From positions 1 to 64,000 of the forward strand of contig NZ_JADNBB010000024.1 in the NCBI RefSeq assembly GCF_015550595.1: DNA of 64,000 bases, written 5' to 3'. Numbering within the stretch: position 1 is the stretch's first letter; every line of letters begins with the position of its first letter. The DNA is from Parabacteroides goldsteinii (GTDB lineage Bacteria > Bacteroidota > Bacteroidia > Bacteroidales > Tannerellaceae). The notes below the pieces were generated by a model. It did no database searches and was not told the DNA's origin. It saw nothing but the letters and a program-made list of their open reading frames with translations. The translations under genes and the position numbers were made by a program. Positions 33,792 to 43,036 of the stretch are shown piece by piece.

Positions 33792-35643
33792 CTTTATAAT
33801 TTCTTTTCTTCTTGGTTGCCTCTTTGGGCTTATTCTTTGTAATCTCGAGCGGTTTCTGTTTAGCCCATGGAGTCCCTTTCACATTCCATGTTTCTTCGAC
33901 TCTCCAGTTCTGCATCACCTCATATTTTTTAGGTGAATAATAAACCTCTTCCGGCTGACGCTTTTCTGCATAATTACCGGTATCCCATTTGCCGTTCCCA
34001 TTGAGGTCGACTACCAGGCGGGCATAATACTTATCCGGCTTCAGGTCCATAAAGAGGGCGCCACCGTTTTTCACCTTCGATTTACGTATAGGGGCATCAC
34101 TACTGTTCAATAGTTCGACATAAGCAGTAGTATCGACACCTACTATATTGATATATAGATGCCCGTATTCATCTTCTTTCTTGATCTTAAATTCACCGGA
34201 GAAAGGTTCGTTCCATTTATCGTAAATACTAAAGATCGTCGCCGAATCTATTTCCAGACGATATTCCTCCCCGTATTTCCACGGACGACGGATAAAGTAA
34301 TTCAAACTATTCGTCGAGTCCGGGAACAATTGGAACTCAACCGGAGTCCATACCGTGTCGACCTTCTGATCCAGGTAGAACAACTCTTTCGACAAATCCA
34401 TGACCGGCTCGCTAAAAGTAACGGATATCGTATCAAACAGATCCATCGACGTCGGTGCATCGACCTGCATACCCAGGAAGACGATCGGTTCGGGTTCATC
34501 ATCTTTCTTCTTTTTCTTCTTTTCCGGACGACGACGCATCACAAACTGGAGCGTATCGGTTTGCGGACGCAGTATATTCAGCGAGTCGCTCTTCGGATAA
34601 GACAGTTCGACCTTCAATGTATCCTGTTGCCAGACAAGCGAATCAGTCAGCCAGTAATTAACAGCCGTTCCGCCTTCTGTCTCCTGCATAAAATACCAGG
34701 AGGAATCCGCTGGAGTAAAATTAAGCGGCCTCGGCTGGGGAATCGTATCCAGCGGAGAGTTAAAACGCACCGTCAACAAATTTTCCTGCTGACGTTCCGG
34801 TTTCAACAGATACTGGCGGACAAAATCTTCCTTAAACAGACGCAATTCGATATCATCCGGGAAATAACGGGTATAAGCCACTGTCTTGATCGTATCGATC
34901 GTCAGACTATCCTTCCAAAGCGTATCCTGACGGCTGGTCAGTTCGAAGGAAGGAATAATGATCGAATCGTTGAAAGCTATTTCTTCGCCCGGCTGGTCGA
35001 ACTTATAGTCACGGTTCACATCATTCAAACCGAATATACGGTAACTGCCGGGAGAGATATTACGGATCGTGAACTCTCCCTTGTCATTCGTACGTGAAGT
35101 ACGGTCGAACGGCAATTTCACAAAGGCTGAATCTTCCAGGTTCCGGTGCAGACCGATCGTGATACCGGGCATCGGTTCCAGGTTCTCTGCATTCAACAGA
35201 ATACCCGACACCTCCAATGTATCGATCTTATCTCCCGTCGAGAACGCAAAAGAGAAATTCTCGAATACATTCTTCTCATTGTTATCGGAGATCGAATTGG
35301 TAAAGTCGACCGTATAAGTCGTATTATCTTTCAATGTATCTTTCAATTCGACAATCACCTTTTTCCCTGCGGCACGGATGACCGGCAACTGCATCTGCGG
35401 CGGAGTGATGATCACATTCTCGGAGGGTTTATCCAACTGCACCAGTTCATCAAACAGTATCTCGATCCGTTTTCCCTTATAATTCGTTTGGTTCGGTGCT
35501 GGAAGGCTGCTGACATATTTAGGTGGGGTCTCGTCGTAAGGACCTCCGTTCGGAGATGCCATATTCGCGCACGAATACATCGTGACCAACAGGAATATCC
35601 CACAAGCAGCCAGCAGTAAATCTCTTATATATCTATTTCCCAT
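33730..35643 (-). CDS. Ig-like (Big_5) domain lipoprotein
   Basis: 637-aa lipoprotein; lipobox TMYSC with Cys25. The first domain (PKYVSSLPAPNQTNYKGKRIEILFDELVQL, about 38-135) is a bacterial Ig-like Big_5 type fold. A carboxypeptidase-regulatory-like segment follows (about 145-225, VSGILLNAENLEPMPGITIGLHR), with later Ig-like strands and a C-terminal tail rich in Lys and Ser. The DUF3108 gene follows, an arrangement conserved in Bacteroidota as far as I recall. Probable envelope structural role; no enzymatic motif. Confidence 0.8.
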   Translation of the reverse strand: MGNRYIRDLLLAACGIFLLVTMYSCANMASPNGGPYDETPPKYVSSLPAPNQTNYKGKRIEILFDELVQLDKPSENVIITPPQMQLPVIRAAGKKVIVELKDTLKDNTTYTVDFTNSISDNNEKNVFENFSFAFSTGDKIDTLEVSGILLNAENLEPMPGITIGLHRNLEDSAFVKLPFDRTSRTNDKGEFTIRNISPGSYRIFGLNDVNRDYKFDQPGEEIAFNDSIIIPSFELTSRQDTLWKDSLTIDTIKTVAYTRYFPDDIELRLFKEDFVRQYLLKPERQQENLLTVRFNSPLDTIPQPRPLNFTPADSSWYFMQETEGGTAVNYWLTDSLVWQQDTLKVELSYPKSDSLNILRPQTDTLQFVMRRRPEKKKKKKDDEPEPIVFLGMQVDAPTSMDLFDTISVTFSEPVMDLSKELFYLDQKVDTVWTPVEFQLFPDSTNSLNYFIRRPWKYGEEYRLEIDSATIFSIYDKWNEPFSGEFKIKKEDEYGHLYINIVGVDTTAYVELLNSSDAPIRKSKVKNGGALFMDLKPDKYYARLVVDLNGNGKWDTGNYAEKRQPEEVYYSPKKYEVMQNWRVEETWNVKGTPWAKQKPLEITKNKPKEATKKKRNYKDETQQKSSSSSNSGRSSMPF

Positions 35644-35756
35644 TCAATTGCTTTTTAATCAGATGGCAAAAATAGGGAAAAATCCCGTGACTAATCGTGA
35701 TATTACGCTAAATAAGAATACTTAACAGCTGTGAACGGTAAAACGTAACTATTACG

Positions 35757-36206
35757 TTATTTCTCGCCAGATGCTTTTTGTGTAATAACCAGATTCTCTG
35801 TCAGACTCAAAAAGCCCCCGACATCAATGGTAAGTGTCCGCTCATAAGGGAATTCGTTTTTCGCAATATCGATCTGAAGGTTACCCTCCTTATTCTTTAG
35901 AATTTTAAACCAGTCTCCTTCCAACGTATCTCTATAACGAACGACATCTTTCATCCATTCATCTGAATATTTATAAGTAGTATTATTGAATATCGAGTTT
36001 TCGCCATTGATCTTCGCCTGGCTCCGTAATACATACCAAGTTATCTTATCTGCTCCCACGCCGACAGTAACACTATTGCTTGGGGAAGCCACCGTCATAT
36101 CATGCTTTTCCAAATTGATTTCCATCAATCTTCCGGGGACTTCTATCGTATCGTCACAACTTATCAGGCAAAAAATGCAGATAAGATAAAGAGCAATCTG
36201 TTTCAT
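35757..36206 (-). CDS. Small lipoprotein with BACON-like domain
   Basis: 149-aa lipoprotein; signal ends LISC with Cys17, followed by Asp-Asp, so surface display is possible. The remainder is a single beta-sandwich, and the closing pattern YERTLTIDVGGFLSLTENLVITQKA resembles the BACON/Ig-like repeat of Bacteroidota (R-x-x-x-I-x-V ... I-x-Q). Ligand and partner unknown. It is monocistronic, 113 bp upstream of the Ig-like lipoprotein on the same strand. Confidence 0.7.
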   Translation of the reverse strand: MKQIALYLICIFCLISCDDTIEVPGRLMEINLEKHDMTVASPSNSVTVGVGADKITWYVLRSQAKINGENSIFNNTTYKYSDEWMKDVVRYRDTLEGDWFKILKNKEGNLQIDIAKNEFPYERTLTIDVGGFLSLTENLVITQKASGEK

Positions 36207-36339
36207 AATGCGACATTTATCAGATTAAACAAATATACGCCACTACTTGAATGACTTGTGGCGAATATAGCAAATTAATCTCATTATACAAGCCCAAAAA
36301 CATCATTATTAATCAGAAAGTTCGTGTATTTTCATATGT

Positions 36340-37602
36340 TTAATGTTTCAGATAACGAAACCCGATCCGGCAATACAAACATTTCTTTTTTTCGCAATAT
36401 TCCCGCTTCAACTGGATAAGTGCCTGGCTATCGCCGGCATGGCAGACTTTGATCCCTGCCGAGACGAATCCGGTTACGACCGTATTCTTTTCCGGCGGAA
36501 GAGTTTCCAGGATACGAATGGCACGCTCGCAATATTCCGGACGTTTGTTTCTCACTCCGTAAGCAAACATCACCGGAACAACTGTATTTATCAAGAGGAT
36601 ACATAAAGAATTCTCTCCTACCGGCTTATCCTTCTTTGCCGAAACGCTCCGGAAATGGTAATGCGTCTCCCAGTAACCGGCAGGACGAACCCGGAAACAC
36701 TGCTTGATCTGTCCGACATTTCCGGCATCCAGGATCACAGAGAACAGCGTATCATATTGTACCCAAATGGAAGCCAGCTGTGCCAGTTTCAGATACGGGA
36801 AATTGACCGGACGGGTACGTAGACTTTTAAACTGCGAACTGTCTAAAGGTGTCAGTCCGAACTTATGCCGCAAGAACCGGTATTCCCGCTGAAGCAACCG
36901 GTAATAATGACAATCTCCCGGCTCTTCCAACATACCGGCCTGCCCGAACAACAACGCTTCAATCTGCGAATGGCTGCTACGCTGCTTTTGTATATACCGG
37001 AACGGTAGACTTTTGGCCAGACGCTCGAAAATATCGTTATTCACTCCAAAGCCGAAATTACGGGTTAAAGTAATATAAAAAACTTCGTTCCAGTCATTCT
37101 CATACTGATCCAGCAAACGAAATATATCGGCCGTTTTCCGTTCCAGTCGTTCACTCAGCAGGGCGCCCAGCCAGGAAGTTATATGAAAAGACTCTATCTG
37201 AGGAATATAGCCTGCACAAGGTAAAGACACATCACGATATAACAACCAGTCGATATTTTGTATAACCAACTCCGGCACTGCCAGTTGCATTTGCGGAATA
37301 AGCTCCCCGTTCGTCCGGAAGACTGTGCAGTCGGAGACCTCCACTATATGAAGTATAACAGCATCATAGGCTTTGTCTTTATCATGGCGATGAAGTAGCC
37401 AGTCGGAAGCTTTTGTATGGATTTCAATACCTCCGACCCATAATGTATCATCTATTTTAACTTTTGCATTGAAGAAGTCCGGACCGGCATCGGTGTTAGG
37501 TATTCCCGGATCGATTACGGATACTGAATAACCGTCAGTGGTAAGAAGCGGAGTTGTCGGATACAGTCTGTATTTCCAAACATAATGTAATAAACGTTCC
37601 AT
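36340..37602 (-). CDS. DUF2851 protein
   Basis: 420-aa protein recognised as DUF2851 from its start (MERLLHYVWKYRLY) and the block DAGPDFFNAKVKIDDTLWVGGIEIHTKASDWLLHRHDKDKAYDAVILHIV. Several conserved His, Asp and Glu residues in that block suggest a metal-dependent, nuclease-like active site, but this is a guess from residue pattern. Four Cys near the C-terminus (CEKKKCLYC and CHAGD) may bind metal. Cytosolic. A full TAnnTTTG -7 element (minus TAGATTTG, 37631-37638) lies upstream, and the gene diverges from dapB. Confidence 0.8.
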   Translation of the reverse strand: MERLLHYVWKYRLYPTTPLLTTDGYSVSVIDPGIPNTDAGPDFFNAKVKIDDTLWVGGIEIHTKASDWLLHRHDKDKAYDAVILHIVEVSDCTVFRTNGELIPQMQLAVPELVIQNIDWLLYRDVSLPCAGYIPQIESFHITSWLGALLSERLERKTADIFRLLDQYENDWNEVFYITLTRNFGFGVNNDIFERLAKSLPFRYIQKQRSSHSQIEALLFGQAGMLEEPGDCHYYRLLQREYRFLRHKFGLTPLDSSQFKSLRTRPVNFPYLKLAQLASIWVQYDTLFSVILDAGNVGQIKQCFRVRPAGYWETHYHFRSVSAKKDKPVGENSLCILLINTVVPVMFAYGVRNKRPEYCERAIRILETLPPEKNTVVTGFVSAGIKVCHAGDSQALIQLKREYCEKKKCLYCRIGFRYLKH

Positions 37603-37630
37603 ATTATTTTCAGAGTTAAGATTTATGCCA

Positions 37631-37658
37631 CAAATCTAATTCATTTTCTTTATATTTG
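37631..37658. promoter_or_regulatory. Divergent -7 elements for DUF2851 and dapB
   Basis: Minus-strand TAGATTTG (37631-37638) points at the DUF2851 gene and plus-strand TATATTTG (37651-37658) points at dapB; both match TAnnTTTG fully. No TTG is at the ideal -33 distance. Confidence 0.5.
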
Positions 37659-37712
37659 CACCTTTGACGGCTAAGTTATTAGCCCTATTTATTCATTTTA
37701 TTCTGAAAAGAT

Positions 37713-38429
37713 ATGAAGATTGCACTTATCGGCTACGGCAAGATGGGAAAAACCATCGAACAGATCGCATTAAATAGAGGGCACCAGATCGTCTCTATCG
37801 TAGATATAAACAACCCGGAAGAATTTCAGTCAGACAATTTCAAGAGCGCAGACGTAGCCATCGAGTTTACCACTCCGGCAACTGCTTTCGACAATTACAT
37901 GAAGAGTTTTGCAGCAGGCGTCCCGGTCGTTTCCGGTACCACCGGCTGGCTCGACCGTATCGGCGAAATAAAAGAAAAATGTGCAAAGGAAGGCAAAACA
38001 TTCTTTTATGCATCCAATTTCAGCATCGGCGTAAATATCTTTTTCGCCCTCAACAAACACCTGGCAAAAATCATGAACAATTTTCCTTCATACGCAATCA
38101 GTATGACGGAAACACACCATATTCACAAATTGGATGCCCCCAGCGGAACAGCTATCACGCTGGCAGAAGGTATCATTGAAAACGTTGACCGGAAAGAACG
38201 CTGGACACTGGAAACAGCCGAACAACCTACCGATCTGCCTATCCATGCTATCCGTGAAGGAGAAGTTCCGGGTATACATGAAGTCACTTACGAATCGGAC
38301 GTCGACTATATCAGCATTAAACATGATGCGAAGAGCCGTGCCGGTTTCGCCCTCGGAGCAGTGGTTGCAGCCGAGTTTACTGCCGGGAAGAAAGGCTTCC
38401 TCGGTATGGATGATATGCTTAAATTTTAA
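37713..38429 (+). CDS. dapB: 4-hydroxy-tetrahydrodipicolinate reductase
   Basis: 238-aa enzyme of the diaminopimelate/lysine pathway, using NAD(P)H. The N-terminal Rossmann motif is GYGKMGKTIE. The catalytic signature ETHHIHKLDAPSGTA holds the proton-donating His pair and Lys. It is slightly shorter than E. coli DapB (273 aa), typical for Bacteroidota. First gene of an operon with two signal peptidases and a WbqC-like gene. Confidence 0.95.
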   Translation: MKIALIGYGKMGKTIEQIALNRGHQIVSIVDINNPEEFQSDNFKSADVAIEFTTPATAFDNYMKSFAAGVPVVSGTTGWLDRIGEIKEKCAKEGKTFFYASNFSIGVNIFFALNKHLAKIMNNFPSYAISMTETHHIHKLDAPSGTAITLAEGIIENVDRKERWTLETAEQPTDLPIHAIREGEVPGIHEVTYESDVDYISIKHDAKSRAGFALGAVVAAEFTAGKKGFLGMDDMLKF

Positions 38430-38447
38430 TTCCACAGAAGTTTACAA

Positions 38448-39845
38448 ATGAAAAAGTTTTCCAAGAAACAATGGATCAAGTTCGGCATTTCTGCCGTATT
38501 GTATATACTCTTTTCGATCTGGATGCAGAACCTTTGGTTGCTGCTGGGGTTGATCGTTCTGGTAGATATTTTCCTGACACAATACATTCCCTGGGGAGCA
38601 TGGAAACGGTCGAAGAACCCGGCTGTGCGCAATGCATTGGAATGGGTGGACGATATCCTGTTCGCTTTGATCGCTGTCTATTTCATTAACCTGTTCATTT
38701 TCCAGAACTATCAGATACCGAGTTCTTCGCTTGAAAAGTCATTGTTGGTGGGCGATTATCTGTTCGTAAGCAAACTGAGCTACGGCCCGCGTGTTCCGAA
38801 CACCCCGCTGTCGTTCCCGCTGGTACAAAACACCTTGCCGTTCTTCAACTGTAAATCTTATCTGGACTGGCCTGAATGGGGATACAAACGCGTAAAAGGT
38901 TTCGGTCATGTAAAACGCAACGATATCGTAGTGTTCAACTTCCCTGCAGGCGACACAGTTGCCCTGAAAGTGCAAAACCCGAGTTACGATGAACTGGTCG
39001 CCATGTCGGGACGCGACCGTATCTGGCTGGATAAAAATACATTCGGTGATGTGATATATCGTCCGGTAGACAAACGCGAAAATTATGTAAAACGTTGTAT
39101 CGGTATGCCCGGTGATACAATCGAGATTCGTAACAACCAGGTTTATATCGATGGGAAAGCCCTCAAAAACCCTGAAAACATCCAGTTCAACTACTATGTT
39201 GAAACTGACGGCTCACCGCTAACAGAAGAACAATTCCGCCTGCTGGACGTAAGCAAAGACGACCGGATGATCGCAAACAATAGCGGATATTATCAGGATT
39301 ACCTGTCTTTCCTGGGTTTCACCCCGAATGCCAACGGGCAATACAATATGGTTTACCGGATGCCTCTAACTCCGAAAGCCCTAGCCATCGCAGAGAAGCT
39401 GCCTTCCGTAAAGAAGATCGTTATCGAGCCGGATGCACTGGGTGGAACCACTTATCCAGCCTGGTATGAAACAGGTTGGACACGTGATAATTTCGGTCCG
39501 TTGTGGATACCGAAAAAAGGAGCGACCATTCCTCTCACTGAACGTAACCTGGCTTTATATGGCCGTTGCATCAAAAACTACGAGAACAATACACTGGAAG
39601 TCAAAGACGGCAAAGTCTATATCAACGGCCAGCCGGAAACAGAATATACCTTCAAATACGACTATTACTGGATGATGGGCGATAACCGCCATAACAGTGC
39701 CGACAGCCGTTCGTGGGGATTTGTTCCGGAAGATCATATCGTAGGAAAACCGATCCTGATCTGGTTGTCGCTGGATAAGGACCGCAGCCTGTTCGACGGT
39801 GGTATCCGCTGGAACCGTTTGTTCCGGATGGTGCACCCCGATTAA
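38448..39845 (+). CDS. lepB: Signal peptidase I (active paralogue)
   Basis: 465-aa membrane serine protease that removes signal peptides at the periplasmic face. Three hydrophobic stretches lie before residue 88. The catalytic Ser94 is in IPSSSL (the E. coli PSGSM position) and the general base Lys215 is in YVKRCIGMPGD. Box E is MGDNRHNSADSRSWGFVPE. It is much longer than E. coli LepB because of an inserted region (about 225-370), which is common in Bacteroidota. Confidence 0.94.
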   Translation: MKKFSKKQWIKFGISAVLYILFSIWMQNLWLLLGLIVLVDIFLTQYIPWGAWKRSKNPAVRNALEWVDDILFALIAVYFINLFIFQNYQIPSSSLEKSLLVGDYLFVSKLSYGPRVPNTPLSFPLVQNTLPFFNCKSYLDWPEWGYKRVKGFGHVKRNDIVVFNFPAGDTVALKVQNPSYDELVAMSGRDRIWLDKNTFGDVIYRPVDKRENYVKRCIGMPGDTIEIRNNQVYIDGKALKNPENIQFNYYVETDGSPLTEEQFRLLDVSKDDRMIANNSGYYQDYLSFLGFTPNANGQYNMVYRMPLTPKALAIAEKLPSVKKIVIEPDALGGTTYPAWYETGWTRDNFGPLWIPKKGATIPLTERNLALYGRCIKNYENNTLEVKDGKVYINGQPETEYTFKYDYYWMMGDNRHNSADSRSWGFVPEDHIVGKPILIWLSLDKDRSLFDGGIRWNRLFRMVHPD

Positions 39846-39895
39846 TTCGAAGTTCAACTGTCATTTGTCGACTGTCATCTGTCAACTTGAATAAT

Positions 39896-40753
39896 ATGGC
39901 AAAACGTTCCTTCATATCTGTAATGGGATGGCTGGCAACAATAGTGTTGCTGGTGGGGATCGTAATGGCAGTCCGGCATTTCTGCATGGAATCTTTCCAT
40001 GTATCTACCGACTCTATGGAAGTGGCTTTGCACAAAGGAGACTATATCCTCGTCAATAAACTTCCCCTAAAAGATAATCCGGGACGTAACCGGGTAGCGT
40101 TGTTCTACAGCCCATTGCTGAAAGACACGGTATTGAAACCATTGTTCCTCAGTCGTTGTATCGGAATGCCCGGCGATACGATCCGGATCAGTAATGACGG
40201 ATACCGGGTAAACGGGAAGCTGATTCCCCATTCTCCCCGGTCACTCAATACATATATCGTAACGCAGGAGGCAATGGATGAAGTTCTGACTACACAAAAA
40301 AAACTAAATATCCCACTCAGAAACCTGAAAGAAGAGCCATTCGGTATTTCCTTCAGTCTGACCTCTTTCGAAGAATATCAGTTACGTGAAGAATTGTCGG
40401 AAAATGCAAGTATCCGTTTCCTTAAGAAGCCGATGGAAAGCTACGAACTGATCGTTCCGCAAAAAGGAAGAGCCCACCGTCTGGATGACGCTGCTCTCAC
40501 CGCCTGCCGCGAAGCGATCCAGACAGAAGCCGGTGAAAAAGCCGTCTTCCGTGACAGTAAACTATTCCTCGACGGACGTGAAGCTGCTTTCTTTTTCTTC
40601 GATCAGGATTATTACTGGATGCTTTCAGACAATGCCAATGAAGCAGTGGATTCCCGTCATCTCGGATTTATTCCCCGTGACCATATCATAGGAAACGCAT
40701 GGCTCTGCTGGTACAGCAAAGACCGGCAACGAATTTTTAAACCTATAAACTAA
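39896..40753 (+). CDS. Signal peptidase I paralogue lacking the catalytic lysine
   Basis: 285-aa S26-family protein. The start is the ATG at 39896; a TTG three codons earlier is also in frame. There is one membrane helix (about 8-28). The Ser is kept at residue 40 (VSTDSM), but the position of the general-base Lys is Ser86 (FLSRCIGMPGD instead of KRCIGMPGD), and box E is altered (LSDNANEAVDSRHLGF, with Gly to Ser and lost Asn/Ser). By the known Ser-Lys mechanism it should be inactive or use another base. It is co-transcribed with the intact paralogue 50 bp upstream, so a regulatory or scaffolding role is possible. Confidence 0.85.
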   Translation: MAKRSFISVMGWLATIVLLVGIVMAVRHFCMESFHVSTDSMEVALHKGDYILVNKLPLKDNPGRNRVALFYSPLLKDTVLKPLFLSRCIGMPGDTIRISNDGYRVNGKLIPHSPRSLNTYIVTQEAMDEVLTTQKKLNIPLRNLKEEPFGISFSLTSFEEYQLREELSENASIRFLKKPMESYELIVPQKGRAHRLDDAALTACREAIQTEAGEKAVFRDSKLFLDGREAAFFFFDQDYYWMLSDNANEAVDSRHLGFIPRDHIIGNAWLCWYSKDRQRIFKPIN

Positions 40754-40754
40754 C

Positions 40755-41384
40755 ATGCAACCAGTATATATTTCTTCGGCCTATCTGGGCCCCGTACAAC
40801 AATATTGTAAGCTCCTCCAATTCAAAGAAGTCCGGATCGAAACGGGCGAAAACTATCTGAAGCAAACGTATCGCAATCGGTGTACGATAGCTGCAGCCAA
40901 CGGGCCTTTATCATTGTCCGTTCCTATCGTTAAGCCCGATACCTTGAAATGCCTCACGAAGGACATTCGTATATCCGATCATGGCAACTGGCGCCATCTG
41001 CACTGGAACGCATTGGTATCGGCCTATAATATGAGCCCGTTCTTTGAATATTATGAAGAAGACTTTGCTCCGTTCTACGAAAAGAAATTTGAATACCTCT
41101 TCGACTTTAATGAGGAATTAAGAGAAATGGTTTGCCGCCTGTTGGATCTGCAGGCAGATATTGTATATACGGAAGAATATAAGCCGGAAGTGCCTAACGA
41201 TTATCGTGAGATCATCCGCCCGAAACACGAAGGGGAAGATCCCGCCTTTCTCCCGAAACCCTATTACCAGGTATTCCGGGAGAAATTCGGATTCCTCCCC
41301 AACTTAAGTATCGTAGACTTACTTTTCAATATGGGACCGGAAGGAATTCTGATCTTACGCGATTCCATCCGCCATCCACAGTAA
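40755..41384 (+). CDS. WbqC-family protein
   Basis: 209-aa WbqC-like protein (Pfam type), named after an O-antigen cluster gene but of unproven activity. It shows the family's start (YISSAYLGPVQQYCKLLQF), the middle block YRNRCTIAAANGPLSLSVPI, and WRHLHWNALVSAYNMSPFFEYY. No membrane segment. It begins 1 bp after the second signal peptidase gene and is the last gene of the dapB operon. Its stop abuts the stop of the convergent HU gene. Confidence 0.85.
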   Translation: MQPVYISSAYLGPVQQYCKLLQFKEVRIETGENYLKQTYRNRCTIAAANGPLSLSVPIVKPDTLKCLTKDIRISDHGNWRHLHWNALVSAYNMSPFFEYYEEDFAPFYEKKFEYLFDFNEELREMVCRLLDLQADIVYTEEYKPEVPNDYREIIRPKHEGEDPAFLPKPYYQVFREKFGFLPNLSIVDLLFNMGPEGILILRDSIRHPQ

Positions 41385-41660
41385 TTACTTGTTCAAGTCT
41401 TCAAACAGGAACTTACCAACACTGAATTTCACACTCAGACGTTTTGGTATTACAACCACTTCACCTGTCTTCGGATTACGTGCCGGACGGCTGTTCTGTT
41501 CTCTTGGAGAAAGAGTTCCAAAGCCCTTCAGCACTATCGGATCTCTCTGGCGAAGAGCTTCAGTGGCCACTGAACAAAAGGCATCCAACATAGCGTTAAC
41601 ATCTTTCTTGTTACAACCACTTTCTGCAGCTATGGCAGAAATTAAATCTGATCGTTTCAT
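41385..41660 (-). CDS. HU-family DNA-binding protein (second copy)
   Basis: 91-aa HU/IHF-type protein with an intact RPARNPKTGEV arm. It differs clearly from the HU at 30189-30464 and is probably not redundant with it. A full -7 element (minus TACGTTTG, 41747-41754) lies about 87 bp upstream of the ATG, implying a leader of around 80 nt. The 257 bp between this gene and phnW hold nothing else that I can identify; they are A/T-rich. Confidence 0.92.
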   Translation of the reverse strand: MKRSDLISAIAAESGCNKKDVNAMLDAFCSVATEALRQRDPIVLKGFGTLSPREQNSRPARNPKTGEVVVIPKRLSVKFSVGKFLFEDLNK

Positions 41661-41917
41661 TTGCTTTTATAAATTAAAGTATAACCTTTTTTAAGAAAAC
41701 TATTTCTTTAGTAAAAAAACCAGGATTAGTTGAATATTAATGGATACAAACGTAATCAAAAAATATCAGGTATACATTGTTTTTTCAGATTTATTTTTCT
41801 GTCAGGCCATAAAAAGCAATATTACTCAACAAAATACAATAGAAAACGCCCGAATCCGATCAAAATGATAGCCAGATAAACGAGTTGCGCACATTACATG
41901 ATATGAAGGTGATCCTG

Positions 41918-43009
41918 TCAGCTGATCGGTGTCAACCTGATCACTTCCAATAATTTCTCCATATCCTGAGGGAAAACATCCCCGATATTACCGATACGGA
42001 AGGTGTCGGCATCCGATATCTTTCCGGGATAGATAACAAAACCTTTCTGTTTCAGGGATTCATAGAATGCTTTAAAGTCGAAATCGGCATGGGGATATAG
42101 GAAAGAGGTAATGATAGGACCTTGTGAGGCATCCGGCAATAACGTCTTAAATCCGAGGACACGCATGCCATCCACCAAAGTACGGTGATTTTTCTTGTAA
42201 CGTTCATAACGGGCTGTAATACCTCCTTCTTCATTCAGCTCTTTCATGGCTTGGAAGAAAGCATGAACCACATGTGTAGGAGAGGTAAAACGCCATTTGC
42301 CTCCACCTTTCTCCATAGCTTCCCATTGTGCATAAATATCGAGAGAAAGCGAACGGGCCACTCCTTTGCAAGCCATCAGTTTTTCTTTCTTTGCAATGAT
42401 AAAGCCAAAGCCGGGAACACCCTGGATACATTTATTGGCACTGCTCACCAGGAAATCGACATCCAGTTTTTTCATATCGATAGGAACACCGCCGAAGCTA
42501 CTCATAGCATCTACAATAAATGTAATACCCTTATCACGAATCACTTCTGCAACTTCTTCGATCGGATTCAATAAACCGGTAGTCGTTTCGCTATGCACCA
42601 TCGACAGATGCGTAACACCTGGATTTTCTTCTAATGCACGGCGGGCTACTTCACCCGTTATCAACTCTGTTTCATGTAAAGATACCAATACATGATCAAT
42701 ATGATAATACTCTGCAATCTGCGCCATACGTTTGCCATAAGCACCGTTGGCCAGGATTAGTAATTTATCGGTGGATTTCACTGCCGCTCCAATGGTTGCT
42801 TCTACACAATATGTTCCGCTTCCCTGCAAAAGCACTGTTGTATATTCATTTTCATCCAGTCCGGCGATAGCCAATAGACCTTTACGGATCGGGGTTACAA
42901 TTCCTTCGTTGTAATCTTTATCCCAGGTACACCAATCCTGCAACATGGCTTCGCGTACGGTTTGTGAAGTACTTAACGGGCCGGGTGTCAATAAAAGATA
43001 GTTTCTCAT
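41918..43009 (-). CDS. phnW: 2-aminoethylphosphonate-pyruvate transaminase
   Basis: 363-aa PLP enzyme that transfers the amino group of 2-aminoethylphosphonate to pyruvate, giving phosphonoacetaldehyde and alanine. Start LLLTPGPLSTSQTVREAML is characteristic. The PLP lysine is Lys193 in SSANKCIQGVPGFGFI (Lys194 in Salmonella PhnW). It follows phnX by 27 bp in the same operon, forming the complete two-step phosphonatase route. Confidence 0.95.
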   Translation of the reverse strand: MRNYLLLTPGPLSTSQTVREAMLQDWCTWDKDYNEGIVTPIRKGLLAIAGLDENEYTTVLLQGSGTYCVEATIGAAVKSTDKLLILANGAYGKRMAQIAEYYHIDHVLVSLHETELITGEVARRALEENPGVTHLSMVHSETTTGLLNPIEEVAEVIRDKGITFIVDAMSSFGGVPIDMKKLDVDFLVSSANKCIQGVPGFGFIIAKKEKLMACKGVARSLSLDIYAQWEAMEKGGGKWRFTSPTHVVHAFFQAMKELNEEGGITARYERYKKNHRTLVDGMRVLGFKTLLPDASQGPIITSFLYPHADFDFKAFYESLKQKGFVIYPGKISDADTFRIGNIGDVFPQDMEKLLEVIRLTPIS

Positions 43010-43036
43010 TTTCAGTAAATATATTATGTCTTTATT

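Noticed and set aside
34159-35097. A 312-codon plus-strand ORF inside the Ig-like lipoprotein gene
   Set aside because: Antisense shadow; the minus-strand protein has a lipobox and domain structure.
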